Of a DNA stretch of 64,000 bases, positions 53,523-62,207 are shown piece after piece. The stretch is from G963662675 sp963662675 (GTDB taxonomy: Bacteria > Bacteroidota > Bacteroidia > Bacteroidales > Prolixibacteraceae): the NCBI GenBank assembly GCA_963662675.2, contig CAXXHP010000002.1:186001-250000 (forward strand). Reading direction: 5' to 3'. Below the pieces are notes generated by a model. That model was not told the DNA's origin. It did not search any database and worked only from the letters and a program-made list of their open reading frames with translations. The stretch's first letter is position 1. Every line of letters starts with the position of its first letter. Both the position numbers and the translations under genes were made by a program.

Positions 53523-53536
53523 GTAACTAATTGAGT

Positions 53537-53600
53537 AGCGTCATTGCGAACATAGTGAAGCAATCTTTCGATCAGTCGTTGATGGCTTCCTTTTGAATTA
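53537..53600. repeat. Partial palindromic repeat (CGTCATTGCGA type)
   Basis: CGTCATTGCGAACATAGTGA and AGCAATCT (53539-53566) match the left arm of a widespread bacterial intergenic palindrome; the right arm (GATGGCTTCC) is decayed. Lies between cobU and cobT. Confidence 0.6.
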
Positions 53601-53648
53601 TTTCAAAATGATGAGGTTGCTCTATTCAATATTAATCAATACAACAAA

Positions 53649-54653
53649 ATGACAATTACTAAAGAACAACTTCAACATAAAATAGACTTTAAAACCAAAC
53701 CTACCGGAGCATTGGGACAACTTGAAGAAATTGCCCTTCAACTTGGTATGATTCAAAATACCTTATCACCCAAATTAGAAAATCCATGTTTGTTGGTTTT
53801 TGCTGCCGACCATGGTATTGCCGACGAGGGGGTTAGCCCCTACCCAAAAGAAGTGACTTGGCAAATGGCCATGAATTTTTGTTCAGGAGGGGCAGCCATT
53901 AGTGTGTTTTGTAAGCAAAATGGGATCGACTTGAAGGTGATTGATTCAGGCGTGGATTATGATTTTCCGGTTGACAGCCCAATTATTGACTCGAAGATTG
54001 CACGTGGCTCAAGAAACATGATGAAAGAACCGGCAATGACTTTGGATGAGTGTCGTTTGGCGATGACCAAAGGGGCTTCGTTTGTGAAAAAGGAAGTCGA
54101 AAAAGGGTGTAATACGATTGGCTTTGGTGAAATGGGAATTGGGAACACATCTCCTTCGTCATTGTTGATGCATCGTTTTTTGGGACTATCCATTGAGGAA
54201 TGCACCGGAAAAGGTGCTGGTATGGTGGGCGAGCAACTCGATCATAAAACGAAGGTGTTGAAAACTGTTTCTGAAAAATTTAACCCTCAAACTCCTGAAG
54301 AAACGTTGGCTACCTTTGGAGGTCTAGAAATTGCCATGATGGTAGGAGCTATTCTAGAAGCTAAAAATCAGGGGATGGTTGTGCTGATTGATGGTTTTAT
54401 TGCTACAGCTGCTACACTTACGGCCATCCAATTTGATGCTTCCGTGCGCGAGAATTGTATTTTTTGCCATGCTTCCGAAGAACGAGGTCATCAGCTGATG
54501 CTTAGTCACTTGGGAGCAAAGCCTGTTCTTAGTTTAGGAATGCGTTTAGGAGAAGGCTCTGGTGCTGCAGTGGCATATCCGGTTATTAAAGCTGCTGCCA
54601 CGTTTATTAACGAGATGGCCAGTTTTGAGGAAGCGGGAGTATCCAATAAATAA
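53649..54653 (+). CDS. cobT: Nicotinate-nucleotide-dimethylbenzimidazole phosphoribosyltransferase
   Basis: CobT (334 residues) makes alpha-ribazole phosphate from nicotinate mononucleotide and a lower-ligand base. Family motifs: TKPTGALGQLE, FAADHGIADEGVSPYP, GEMGIGNTSPSS, DGFIATAATL and the C-terminal LGEGSGAAVAYPVI, which contains the catalytic Glu. Its presence shows that the organism attaches or remodels the lower ligand. It is bounded by palindromic-repeat sequences. Confidence 0.96.
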   Translation: MTITKEQLQHKIDFKTKPTGALGQLEEIALQLGMIQNTLSPKLENPCLLVFAADHGIADEGVSPYPKEVTWQMAMNFCSGGAAISVFCKQNGIDLKVIDSGVDYDFPVDSPIIDSKIARGSRNMMKEPAMTLDECRLAMTKGASFVKKEVEKGCNTIGFGEMGIGNTSPSSLLMHRFLGLSIEECTGKGAGMVGEQLDHKTKVLKTVSEKFNPQTPEETLATFGGLEIAMMVGAILEAKNQGMVVLIDGFIATAATLTAIQFDASVRENCIFCHASEERGHQLMLSHLGAKPVLSLGMRLGEGSGAAVAYPVIKAAATFINEMASFEEAGVSNK

Positions 54654-54719
54654 GAACTAAGAAAGTCAAATAAGTTAAACAGGCAGAAGGCAAAAGTGTC
54701 GTGTTCGGTAATCAGTGAT

Positions 54720-54796
54720 CGTCATTACGAGCGCAGCAAAGTAATCGCTATGAGATGCAGATTACCACGCTCCATTTCATTCTACTCGCAATGACG
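54720..54796. repeat. Palindromic repeat (CGTCATTACGAGC / CTCGCAATGACG)
   Basis: CGTCATTACGAGCG (54720-54733) and ACTCGCAATGACG (to 54796) form the ends of an imperfect palindrome with inner GTAATC/GATTAC pairing; a REP-like element between cobT and cobS. Confidence 0.75.
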
Positions 54797-54911
54797 TCGA
54801 AAACGAATCGACATCGCATAGATAGAAAACAGTCGTTCGCTGTCAGAAAATGAAATTGATATTTTATACTATTTTAAAAGTTTGGAAATCTACTAATCCA
54901 ATAATTTAGGA

Positions 54912-55661
54912 ATGAATCAACTTAACCTGCTACTAACAGCTGTCATGTTTTACACGCGCATTCCGGTGCCAGGTTCTTTGGCATTTTCAAATGAACGCTT
55001 AAATCGCTCTACTCGCTATTTTACGTTGATTGGCTGGCTGGTTGGCGGAATTGGTGCTGCCTTTTTTTATGGGCTGAATGAATTATTGCCAACTGGAGTT
55101 GCTATCTTTTTAAGCATGATGGCTACCATTTTTGCTACCGGAGCCTTTCATGAAGATGGCTTTGCTGATTTCTGCGATGGCTTTGGGGGAGGATATACTC
55201 GTGAAAAGATTTTCACCATAATGAAAGATAGCCGCATTGGGACTTACGGAACAGTAGGGCTGATTGGCATATTAGGCAGCAAGTTTTTGGCCTTGCAATC
55301 TTTTTCGTCAGCAGTTATTCCAATGATTTTATTGGCTGGTCATGCCTTTAGCAGACTAATGCCCGTGATGGTTATCTATACCAGCAACTACTCGCGAGAA
55401 GATGAGCTGAGCAAAACAAAGCCGATAGGGAACCGTGGAAAAAACTCCGATTTAGCGATCGGAATCTTATTTGGCTTGGCCCCGGTTGTTTTGTTTCCTT
55501 GGATGTTTATGGCTATTGTTTTACCGTTGTCTTTGCTGATCACGTTTCTTTTTAAAAGGTATATTGAACGCAAAATTGGTGGTTACACCGGTGATTGCCT
55601 GGGCGCATTGCAGCAAATTATTGAAGTTGTTTTTTACCTTACTTTACTGGCAGTACTATGA
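54912..55661 (+). CDS. cobS: Adenosylcobinamide-GDP ribazoletransferase (cobalamin synthase)
   Basis: CobS (249 residues) is an integral membrane enzyme joining adenosylcobinamide-GDP and alpha-ribazole (phosphate). It shows MFYTRIPVPG at the N-terminus, the Mg-binding region HEDGFADFCDGFGGG, DSRIGTYGT and GGYTGDCLGA..Q, among about six hydrophobic segments. It overlaps cobC by 4 bp (ATGA), starting a coupled cobS-cobC-cobQ run. Confidence 0.96.
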   Translation: MNQLNLLLTAVMFYTRIPVPGSLAFSNERLNRSTRYFTLIGWLVGGIGAAFFYGLNELLPTGVAIFLSMMATIFATGAFHEDGFADFCDGFGGGYTREKIFTIMKDSRIGTYGTVGLIGILGSKFLALQSFSSAVIPMILLAGHAFSRLMPVMVIYTSNYSREDELSKTKPIGNRGKNSDLAIGILFGLAPVVLFPWMFMAIVLPLSLLITFLFKRYIERKIGGYTGDCLGALQQIIEVVFYLTLLAVL

Positions 55662-56197
55662 TATTAACGATCATTCGTCATACAAAAGTGGATGTTCCAG
55701 CGGGTATTTGCTATGGGCAAACAGATGTACCACTTGCTGGTTCCTATTCCGAAGAGAAAGAAATCATTCAAAATAAAATTAAAAAACGGAGCTTTGATCA
55801 AGTGTATTGTAGTCCACTAAGTCGTTGTTGTACATTAGCAAATGATCTCTTCCCCGGAGATTCTATTCAAATTGATGATCGGTTGAAAGAACTAAATTTT
55901 GGAGACTGGGAAATGATGGAGTGGGATGATATTTTTCATACTGAAGAGGGTAAGCATTGGATGGACAATTATGTAACTGCAACCTGCAAGGGGGGGGAGT
56001 CTTTAATTGATTTTCAGGAGAGATTAGCTGATTTTGTGGATGAATTAAAGGGAAAAAATGTCAGATCAGTTGTATTGGTTGCACATGCAGGTGTTGTAAG
56101 TCTGCTTAAGTCGATGGTTGAAAATATAACAGTTGAAGAGGTTTATTCTTCTTTTAAACCGGTATATGGTGGAATTTACGAATTTGAAATTTTATGA
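55658..56197 (+). CDS. cobC: Alpha-ribazole phosphatase-like histidine phosphatase
   Basis: A 179-residue histidine phosphatase with IIRHTKVDVPAGICYGQTDV (Arg-His catalytic pair), CSPLSRC and VVLVAHAGVV (second His). In the cob context it removes the phosphate from alpha-ribazole phosphate or from cobalamin phosphate. It is coupled by ATGA overlaps to cobS before and cobQ after. Confidence 0.9.
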   Translation: MILTIIRHTKVDVPAGICYGQTDVPLAGSYSEEKEIIQNKIKKRSFDQVYCSPLSRCCTLANDLFPGDSIQIDDRLKELNFGDWEMMEWDDIFHTEEGKHWMDNYVTATCKGGESLIDFQERLADFVDELKGKNVRSVVLVAHAGVVSLLKSMVENITVEEVYSSFKPVYGGIYEFEIL

Positions 56198-57675
56198 ATC
56201 AATATAAAAAGTTAAAGCCCATACTGTTTGTGGGAACTGGTTCCGATGTGGGTAAGTCGGTGATTAACGCTGCCTTTTGCCGTATATTTTTGCAGGATGG
56301 TTATTCGCCAGCTCCGTTTAAGGCACAGAACATGTCATTGAATTCATACGCTAGTGGCGAAGGTTTGGAGCTTGGTCGTGCACAGGTTGTACAGGCCGAA
56401 GCGTGTGGTATTCCCTGTCTTAGTGCTATGAATCCCATTCTTTTAAAACCTACCAATGAGCAAAAAGCACAGGTGGTTTTAAATGGAAAACCAATAGGAG
56501 ACCAAACAGCACGTGAATATTTCATGAAAACGGATCGTGATTTTTTGTTTGCTGAAGCCATGAAAGCCTGGCGCACACTGGATGAAAAGTATAATCCTAT
56601 AGTAATGGAGGGGGCCGGAAGTATTTCGGAGATGAACCTCTGGGACAAAGATATTACCAACATGCGCGTGGCTCTCGAAACTGGTTCACCAACCATCCTC
56701 ATTGCAGATATTGATCGGGGAGGGGTTTTTGGTAGTGTTTACGGAACCATCAAGTTGCTTCCCGAAGCGGAACGGAAACTTATCAAGGGTGTTTTAATTA
56801 ATAAATTTAGGGGTGATATTAGCTTGTTTGAAGATGGGCGCAAAATGCTGGAAAAACTGACAGGCATTCCTGTAATTGGAGTAGTTCCTTATTTTAATGA
56901 CATTCATGTTGAGCAAGAAGATAGCGTAGTGATTGACTACAAACGGGGAAGTACCGACATTTCAAAAATCAATGTAGCGGTGGTATTGTTGAGGCACATG
57001 AGCAACTTCACGGATTTTAATATGTTGGAGCGTATGCCCGAGATCAACCTATATTACTCGGCCAATCCGACTGAAATTGCCAAGGCTGATATTGTACTGG
57101 TGCCCGGTTCAAAAAATACAATTTCAGACCTGATGCACTTGCGTGAACGAGGATTAGCAAAGGCCATCATTCAGGCTTCTGAGGCTGGCAAAGGTGTTTA
57201 TGGAATTTGTGGAGGTTATCAAATTATGGGAGAGGAAATTCGTGATCCGGATCATGTGGAAGGTGATATCGATATTATGCCCGGGTTGGGGCTTTTGCCA
57301 GTAATAACCACTCTAAGCAAGGAAAAGCGTACCGTGCAAACTCAGTTTAAATTTTCGGGAAAGGCCACAAATTGTACCGGTTATGAAATTCATATGGGAC
57401 AATCCAAATTATTGGGTGGGAATCCGCTTTGTAAACTGGAAGATGGCACAAATGATGGATGTTTGGTATCTTCTAAACTGTGGGGAACTTACCTGCATGG
57501 AATTTTGGATAATAAAGTAGTCGTTGAGGAGATGTTGAAAGCGAATAAGCTAAAGGCAAAGGTGACAGAATTTGATTATGCTGCTTTTAAGGAAGAGCAG
57601 TATAACAAGCTGGCCGATCATGTGCGGTCTTGTGTGGATATGGAATATGTATATTCTGTTTTGAAAGATAAATAG
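56194..57675 (+). CDS. cobQ: Adenosylcobyric acid synthase (glutamine-hydrolysing)
   Basis: CobQ/CbiP (493 residues) amidates four side chains of adenosylcobyrinic acid a,c-diamide using glutamine. It shows FVGTGSDVGKSVI (nucleotide loop), FKAQNMSLNSYAS, LGRAQVVQAEACGI, RGGVFGS, the type-1 amidotransferase Cys in GICGGYQIMG and GYEIHMG. It overlaps cobC by 4 bp. The next gene cbiB is separated by a palindromic repeat. Confidence 0.96.
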   Translation: MNQYKKLKPILFVGTGSDVGKSVINAAFCRIFLQDGYSPAPFKAQNMSLNSYASGEGLELGRAQVVQAEACGIPCLSAMNPILLKPTNEQKAQVVLNGKPIGDQTAREYFMKTDRDFLFAEAMKAWRTLDEKYNPIVMEGAGSISEMNLWDKDITNMRVALETGSPTILIADIDRGGVFGSVYGTIKLLPEAERKLIKGVLINKFRGDISLFEDGRKMLEKLTGIPVIGVVPYFNDIHVEQEDSVVIDYKRGSTDISKINVAVVLLRHMSNFTDFNMLERMPEINLYYSANPTEIAKADIVLVPGSKNTISDLMHLRERGLAKAIIQASEAGKGVYGICGGYQIMGEEIRDPDHVEGDIDIMPGLGLLPVITTLSKEKRTVQTQFKFSGKATNCTGYEIHMGQSKLLGGNPLCKLEDGTNDGCLVSSKLWGTYLHGILDNKVVVEEMLKANKLKAKVTEFDYAAFKEEQYNKLADHVRSCVDMEYVYSVLKDK

Positions 57676-57684
57676 TTCTTCAGC

Positions 57685-57751
57685 GTCATCCTGAACTTGT
57701 TTCAGGATCTGCTGATTATTGACAAAGATCCCAAAACAAGTTCGGGATGAC
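57685..57751. repeat. Palindromic repeat element between cobQ and cbiB
   Basis: GTCATCCTGAACTTGTTTCA (from 57685) and the inverse arm AACAAGTTCGGGATGAC (to 57751) make a nearly perfect palindrome around a 20-nt centre. It covers an in-frame ATG at 57747 that would otherwise look like the cbiB start. Confidence 0.85.
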
Positions 57752-57767
57752 TAATTTCAAAATAATA

Positions 57768-58685
57768 ATGATACTCCCTCTTCTTATCGGCTTCATCTTC
57801 GACTGCTTAATGGGAGATCCTCATTGGTTGCCACATCCTATTCGTTTGTTTGGAGGGCTAATTGCCAGGTTGGCGAAAAAGTTTAATCAAGGCAAATATC
57901 AAAAGCTGAAAGGTGCACTTACTTCGGCCTTTTTAGTTGGAGGAGTGTGGCTTGTTCTTTTTCTGATTTTTCGCCAATTGGCGCATTTCAAAATTGTATA
58001 TACAATTGTTGCATCCATTGGTGTATTTTATGGATTAGCCAACCGAAGCCTGATTTACGAATCGTGGTTGGTAATAAAAGCGTTGAAGCATGACGGCTTG
58101 GAAGCCGGACGTAAACAGCTAAGCTATATTGTGGGGCGTGACACCACCACGCTTAACGAACAGCAAATTCGTACGGCAGTATTGGAAACAATGGCCGAAA
58201 ATTTGAGCGATGGAGTGATAGCTCCGCTCCTTTATTATGCTTTGGGTGGAGTGCCATTGATGTTCGCCTTTAAAATGGCAAGCACGCTCGACTCAATGAT
58301 TGCCTATAAAAGTGATAACTATAAAGAATACGGTTGGTTTGCAGCACGCTTGGATGATCTGCTAAACCTGATTCCATCTCGATTAACCGCTTTACTGATG
58401 GTTTTGGTAAGCTTTAGTTGGAGTGGATTTACTCATGTTTTTCGCTATGGTCATAAACATAGCAGCCCCAATGCCGGATATCCGGAAGCAGCACTAGCCG
58501 GTATTCTTAAATGTCGCTTTGGCGGATCAAATGTGTATCATGGAAAGCTGGTTGAGAAACCTTTTATTGGGCATCATCAGAAAGAAATTACGGGAGGTGA
58601 TTTCTGGTTTGCTGCCTATGTGAATTCGGCAAGTGCAGCGGTGATGATTGTAGGAATCGTTGTATGTTGGTCGTTTATACTTTGA
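57768..58685 (+). CDS. cbiB: Adenosylcobinamide-phosphate synthase
   Basis: CbiB (about 305 residues) joins adenosylcobyric acid to aminopropanol phosphate. Seen: FIFDCLMGDPHWLPHPIRLFG, LSYIVGRDT..LN, ENLSDGVIAPLLYYALGG, TLDSMIAYK, and SPNAGYPEAALAG, with several hydrophobic segments. Start is taken at ATG 57768 because the ATG at 57747 lies inside a palindromic repeat. The last 11 bp overlap the end of the convergent subtilase gene. The usual partner CobD (threonine-phosphate decarboxylase) is not in the window. Confidence 0.93.
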   Translation: MILPLLIGFIFDCLMGDPHWLPHPIRLFGGLIARLAKKFNQGKYQKLKGALTSAFLVGGVWLVLFLIFRQLAHFKIVYTIVASIGVFYGLANRSLIYESWLVIKALKHDGLEAGRKQLSYIVGRDTTTLNEQQIRTAVLETMAENLSDGVIAPLLYYALGGVPLMFAFKMASTLDSMIAYKSDNYKEYGWFAARLDDLLNLIPSRLTALLMVLVSFSWSGFTHVFRYGHKHSSPNAGYPEAALAGILKCRFGGSNVYHGKLVEKPFIGHHQKEITGGDFWFAAYVNSASAAVMIVGIVVCWSFIL

Positions 58686-61173
58686 TTTTAATCATTGTTT
58701 CAATAGGAGTGTAGATGTCGACTTCTGTCGTATCTGTATGTAGAGATACGACTAAAGAATACCTACAATATTTTCCCATACATTTTTCACTTTTTCTGGT
58801 TTTCCACCAGCCTCCGACAGGATAAATAGCTATGTTATTACAATCGGCTAGCTCTATTCCGGATAATGTTATTGAGTCAGATTGTACGGTTCCCTTATTC
58901 CTATAAGTTGTGCCAATTTTCCATTCTTCACTAAATCCCTTTGTCTCGGATCTATCATTTTCATTTTCCCAAGATTGTTTGTTGATCCGCTTTTTGAATT
59001 CTATAATATTGGTATACTCAGATGGGGTATTTAGGTCAAATCTCAAAGCATGCGAGGCATAGGTGTATCTATTTTGTGTTTGAAGTTCACCTGGGGATGG
59101 TTGAATAAAATATGACAGTGTGATTTTTAGAATTACAGTTTGATCTCCTAATTCTAATAGTGCTTCGCGAGGCCAAGGTAATTCGTAAAAATGCATTTTG
59201 TTAGTTTTAACTTGGCTTCTTTCTTCTTTAAAGGGTTGAATTGTTTCTTGGGCAATTAGCGTTAAATGATTAGTAGCACAAGTCGAAGCTTTTTCCAAAT
59301 CAGGGACTCCGTACCCAGCAATTCTAAGTAAATCTCCAATATGTCCTTTCTTTTTCAAATCAATATTAAATTGTTCAATAAGCTGAGTTGTCCATTCTGC
59401 TGAATGAACCATTAAGGCGCGAATTGTTTCTGGCCAGGCATCAGGTAACAGAGTTTGAATTTGTGCTGCCATCCATGAAGCTTTAGCTGTTGCTGCACTG
59501 GTTGCATCGAATAACTCGAATTGTTTAATAATTGGTTTTGATGATGTAGTTAAGATTGATAGATCATCACAAGAGTCAATTTCATTATTGGGCGATTTTA
59601 AAAGGTTGCCTCCTTCTAATACAATATCGGGTTTGTTTGGCCATCTTTTATCCCAATTTACAGATGTTGTGCTATGAGGAGAAAGCTCTCCATCTTGTGC
59701 TAGTGGAGTATATCCTTGATAATCCAGATCAGATACTCTGGTTTTCTCGGTAAATGCACCTACAGTTAATGCATTCCATGCTTGTGCCGGATTTTGAATC
59801 GGTAATTTGATATTGATGTCTGGATAATCGAGTAATTCTATTTTATCATTTGAAATAAGATTAGAAGTATTGCCTGCACTTACAAGAAAAAGTCGTTGAT
59901 CTTCATTCTCTTCTCCGAAAGCAAGTTTATCAATTTCGGAAGACCAAGAGGAAGGTCTCCCTTCTCTGTCGATGTCATGAAGAGTTGTAACCGCAAGACA
60001 ATATAGTTGTTTTCTATCTAGAGTTTTTATTTCACTCTTGCTAATCGTTTGAGCGGTAATATAACCATAGAGTTTGTGATCATTTCCAGGGAAACCAGGA
60101 GGAGGAAGAATCTTTCCGGAAAACAACCGATGATTGATAGTAACAACATCAGGTGATTCCAATGCTTCCTGTAAATCACCAAACGCAGCAATCCCTGCCA
60201 TTTGAGTTCCATGTCCATCATGATCCGAAGGACTCCATTCTGGGTGATAAGTTTCTTTTTCGCTGTCAGAGCAGCAGTTTTGAAGTAATCGATGACCATT
60301 GTTTATGCCACTATCTAGTATGCAAACACTAACACCCATATCTTGAAATAAAATTCGATCTAGAAGGTCATCGACAACTTTAGCTTGTTCATAATTGGGC
60401 ATTGACGACCAAAATGAAACAGGTTCTTTTGCTAATCGTAATTCTGCAAGTTTGTCGCTTTGGGCAAATAATTCCTGCAAGTGATCCCTACTAGCACGAA
60501 TAAGAATCACACTACGTTCCGGAAAATCCAAACGTTCCTTATTAATTTTAATGCCAATGCTTTGGCAAATCTTGTGTGTTGTTTCAATAATCTCATCAGT
60601 CTTTCCTTCTTCTGTACGTAACCAAAGTTCACACCATATTGGAGTTTCTCCGGGGAAGTTGACAATGGGGTCTTGCCATAAATTCTCTAGAAGGGCAAGT
60701 TTGACATCTTCAATGGATTCAACCAAAGTTTTGTTTTTAAACTGATTCCAACGTTTATCTATTTTTGTAGCGTAGTCATTGATTTGTCTAAGATATTTTT
60801 TTTCCTGACCCGAAGGAACATAAACAATTGCACGTTTTTCAGTTAAACCATCCTCCGTTATTATGGATTGTGTGCTTATTAATCTCGGTTTATTATTTCC
60901 TCTTTGACTTTCAAGACTATTAACTGCTAGATTATATCCAGCCTGTCCTTTTACATAAATATATGATCCGTCTCGACTTGGTAGTGATTGAGCTTGCCTT
61001 TGCTTTTTTTGTTCACTCGTTTGTCCCCATGCGTCATTAAATCTTTTTATAAGCCATTTTGCATGAGCTATTCTATCTCTCTTTGGTATTTTAGGTTTCT
61101 CTCCTCCGCCTTGTGTTGTTGTATAAGATTCTGATTGAGCAATGTTATTCAGAAAAAGGATTGGTTTGTCCAT
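58675..61173 (-). CDS. Subtilisin-like (S8) serine protease of an IetAS-like system
   Basis: An 832-residue cytoplasmic protein (no signal peptide) with an N-terminal region of about 270 residues before the S8 domain. The catalytic triad is complete: Asp287 (ILDSGI), His321 (DGHGTQMAG) and Ser559 (FDATSAATA), with the oxyanion Asn435 (SAGNTSN). The C-terminal 170 residues form a beta-rich domain with LPWPREALLELGD and GGWWKTRK, and RYSLVVS. It starts immediately after the AAA+ gene (stop codon TAA followed at once by ATG). This AAA+ plus subtilase pair matches the architecture of IetAS, described as a plasmid toxin-antitoxin system and later as an anti-phage system, with the protease as the toxic part. 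Family call is by architecture; activity is inferred. Confidence 0.8.
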   Translation of the reverse strand: MDKPILFLNNIAQSESYTTTQGGGEKPKIPKRDRIAHAKWLIKRFNDAWGQTSEQKKQRQAQSLPSRDGSYIYVKGQAGYNLAVNSLESQRGNNKPRLISTQSIITEDGLTEKRAIVYVPSGQEKKYLRQINDYATKIDKRWNQFKNKTLVESIEDVKLALLENLWQDPIVNFPGETPIWCELWLRTEEGKTDEIIETTHKICQSIGIKINKERLDFPERSVILIRASRDHLQELFAQSDKLAELRLAKEPVSFWSSMPNYEQAKVVDDLLDRILFQDMGVSVCILDSGINNGHRLLQNCCSDSEKETYHPEWSPSDHDGHGTQMAGIAAFGDLQEALESPDVVTINHRLFSGKILPPPGFPGNDHKLYGYITAQTISKSEIKTLDRKQLYCLAVTTLHDIDREGRPSSWSSEIDKLAFGEENEDQRLFLVSAGNTSNLISNDKIELLDYPDINIKLPIQNPAQAWNALTVGAFTEKTRVSDLDYQGYTPLAQDGELSPHSTTSVNWDKRWPNKPDIVLEGGNLLKSPNNEIDSCDDLSILTTSSKPIIKQFELFDATSAATAKASWMAAQIQTLLPDAWPETIRALMVHSAEWTTQLIEQFNIDLKKKGHIGDLLRIAGYGVPDLEKASTCATNHLTLIAQETIQPFKEERSQVKTNKMHFYELPWPREALLELGDQTVILKITLSYFIQPSPGELQTQNRYTYASHALRFDLNTPSEYTNIIEFKKRINKQSWENENDRSETKGFSEEWKIGTTYRNKGTVQSDSITLSGIELADCNNIAIYPVGGWWKTRKSEKCMGKYCRYSLVVSLHTDTTEVDIYTPIETMIKIKV

Positions 61174-62133
61174 TTAAAGTTGCTTTGAGTGGATGTGATG
61201 TCGATCCTGAATCATGTTAAGAAGAGTTTTTTTGTTAACAACTGTTTGATCTTTTAAGATTGCATCTTTGATTGCATCAATGCACCCGAGACTGATCTCA
61301 GCATGACTTAATCCTTCAATTTCATTTGAAATTGTTTCAGGATTAATAGATCCAATGAACGATCCTAAAAGATTATTCAGTAGGAGAATTACTTCTTTTT
61401 TATCAGGGTTTTTAAAATAAATCACATCATCAAAACGTCGGAAGAGTGCAGGGTCAAGAACAGAAAGATTATTCGTTGCAGCAATAATTAAACTTTCTGA
61501 AAAATCATTTTCTATAAATTGAAGGAAAGCATTTAAAACACGACGCATTTCACCTACTTCGTTTTCATTTCCACGTTCAACACCTATTGCATCAAACTCA
61601 TCAAAAAGGTAAATACCATTGCGTTCTTTAATTGCTTCAAAAATTAAACGGAGTTTAGCACCAGTTTCTCCCATGTATTTTGTTACCATCTTATCCATTG
61701 AAACAATATAGAGTGGTAAATTCATCTCATTTGCTAACACTGATGCAGTCATCGTTTTACCTGTTCCAGGAGGACCTGCAAGCAATATTTTTCTACGATG
61801 AGACAAGCCAAACTTTTGAAGTTTGTGTCTTTGTTTGTATTCGACTAATATTCGATGAAGTCGATTTTCGATATTTGTCGAAATAATTAATTCATTGAGT
61901 CTTTTGTCTGGAACTGATTCAATGATTAAACCTTGTAGGTCTTTCTGGAATGGATTAAGCTTAAATGTTTTTGACTTTGAATTGTCAACAGCTCGTTTAA
62001 TATTTTCAGCGACATTTATTCGTCCAGCACGAGCCTCATGTGCTGCAATTTGTAAAGCAATTGTTGCAAAACGTTCATCACTTCTACTAAAGTGAGAATT
62101 TATCAATGATTTTATTTGTTCTGCAGTTGCCAT
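61174..62133 (-). CDS. AAA+ ATPase, partner of the subtilase (IetA-like)
   Basis: A 319-residue AAA+ protein with an N-terminal helical region (1-100), Walker A GPPGTGKT (120-127), Walker B YLFDEFD (Asp178/Glu179), sensor ATNN (219-222) and arginine-finger RRF (232-234), then a lid domain. It belongs to the classic AAA (spastin/katanin/FtsH-like ATPase) clade but has no protease or membrane part. In IetAS it precedes the protease gene and acts as its antitoxin or controller. It has its own TATATTTG box and the pair reads as an independent two-gene operon between cbiB and the inositol-monophosphatase gene. Confidence 0.82.
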   Translation of the reverse strand: MATAEQIKSLINSHFSRSDERFATIALQIAAHEARAGRINVAENIKRAVDNSKSKTFKLNPFQKDLQGLIIESVPDKRLNELIISTNIENRLHRILVEYKQRHKLQKFGLSHRRKILLAGPPGTGKTMTASVLANEMNLPLYIVSMDKMVTKYMGETGAKLRLIFEAIKERNGIYLFDEFDAIGVERGNENEVGEMRRVLNAFLQFIENDFSESLIIAATNNLSVLDPALFRRFDDVIYFKNPDKKEVILLLNNLLGSFIGSINPETISNEIEGLSHAEISLGCIDAIKDAILKDQTVVNKKTLLNMIQDRHHIHSKQL

Positions 62134-62151
62134 TTTATGTAAAAGTTAAAA

Positions 62152-62159
62152 CAAATATA
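62152..62159 (-). promoter_or_regulatory. Bacteroidota -7 box for the AAA+/subtilase operon
   Basis: Minus-strand TATATTTG, 19 bp upstream of ATG 62133. Supports independent transcription of the pair. Confidence 0.5.
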
Positions 62160-62207
62160 CAGTTTCTCTCATAGAATCTATAATATCTTGTTTAGAACAA
62201 ATCATGG

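Noticed and set aside
57747..57767. ATG at 57747 as the cbiB start
   Set aside because: This ATG is part of the palindromic repeat arm; ATG 57768 gives the family N-terminus.
61174..62133. AAA+ gene as a housekeeping FtsH- or Lon-like unit
   Set aside because: No membrane helix, zinc-protease or Lon protease domain; it is coupled to a subtilase, which housekeeping AAA+ proteases are not.
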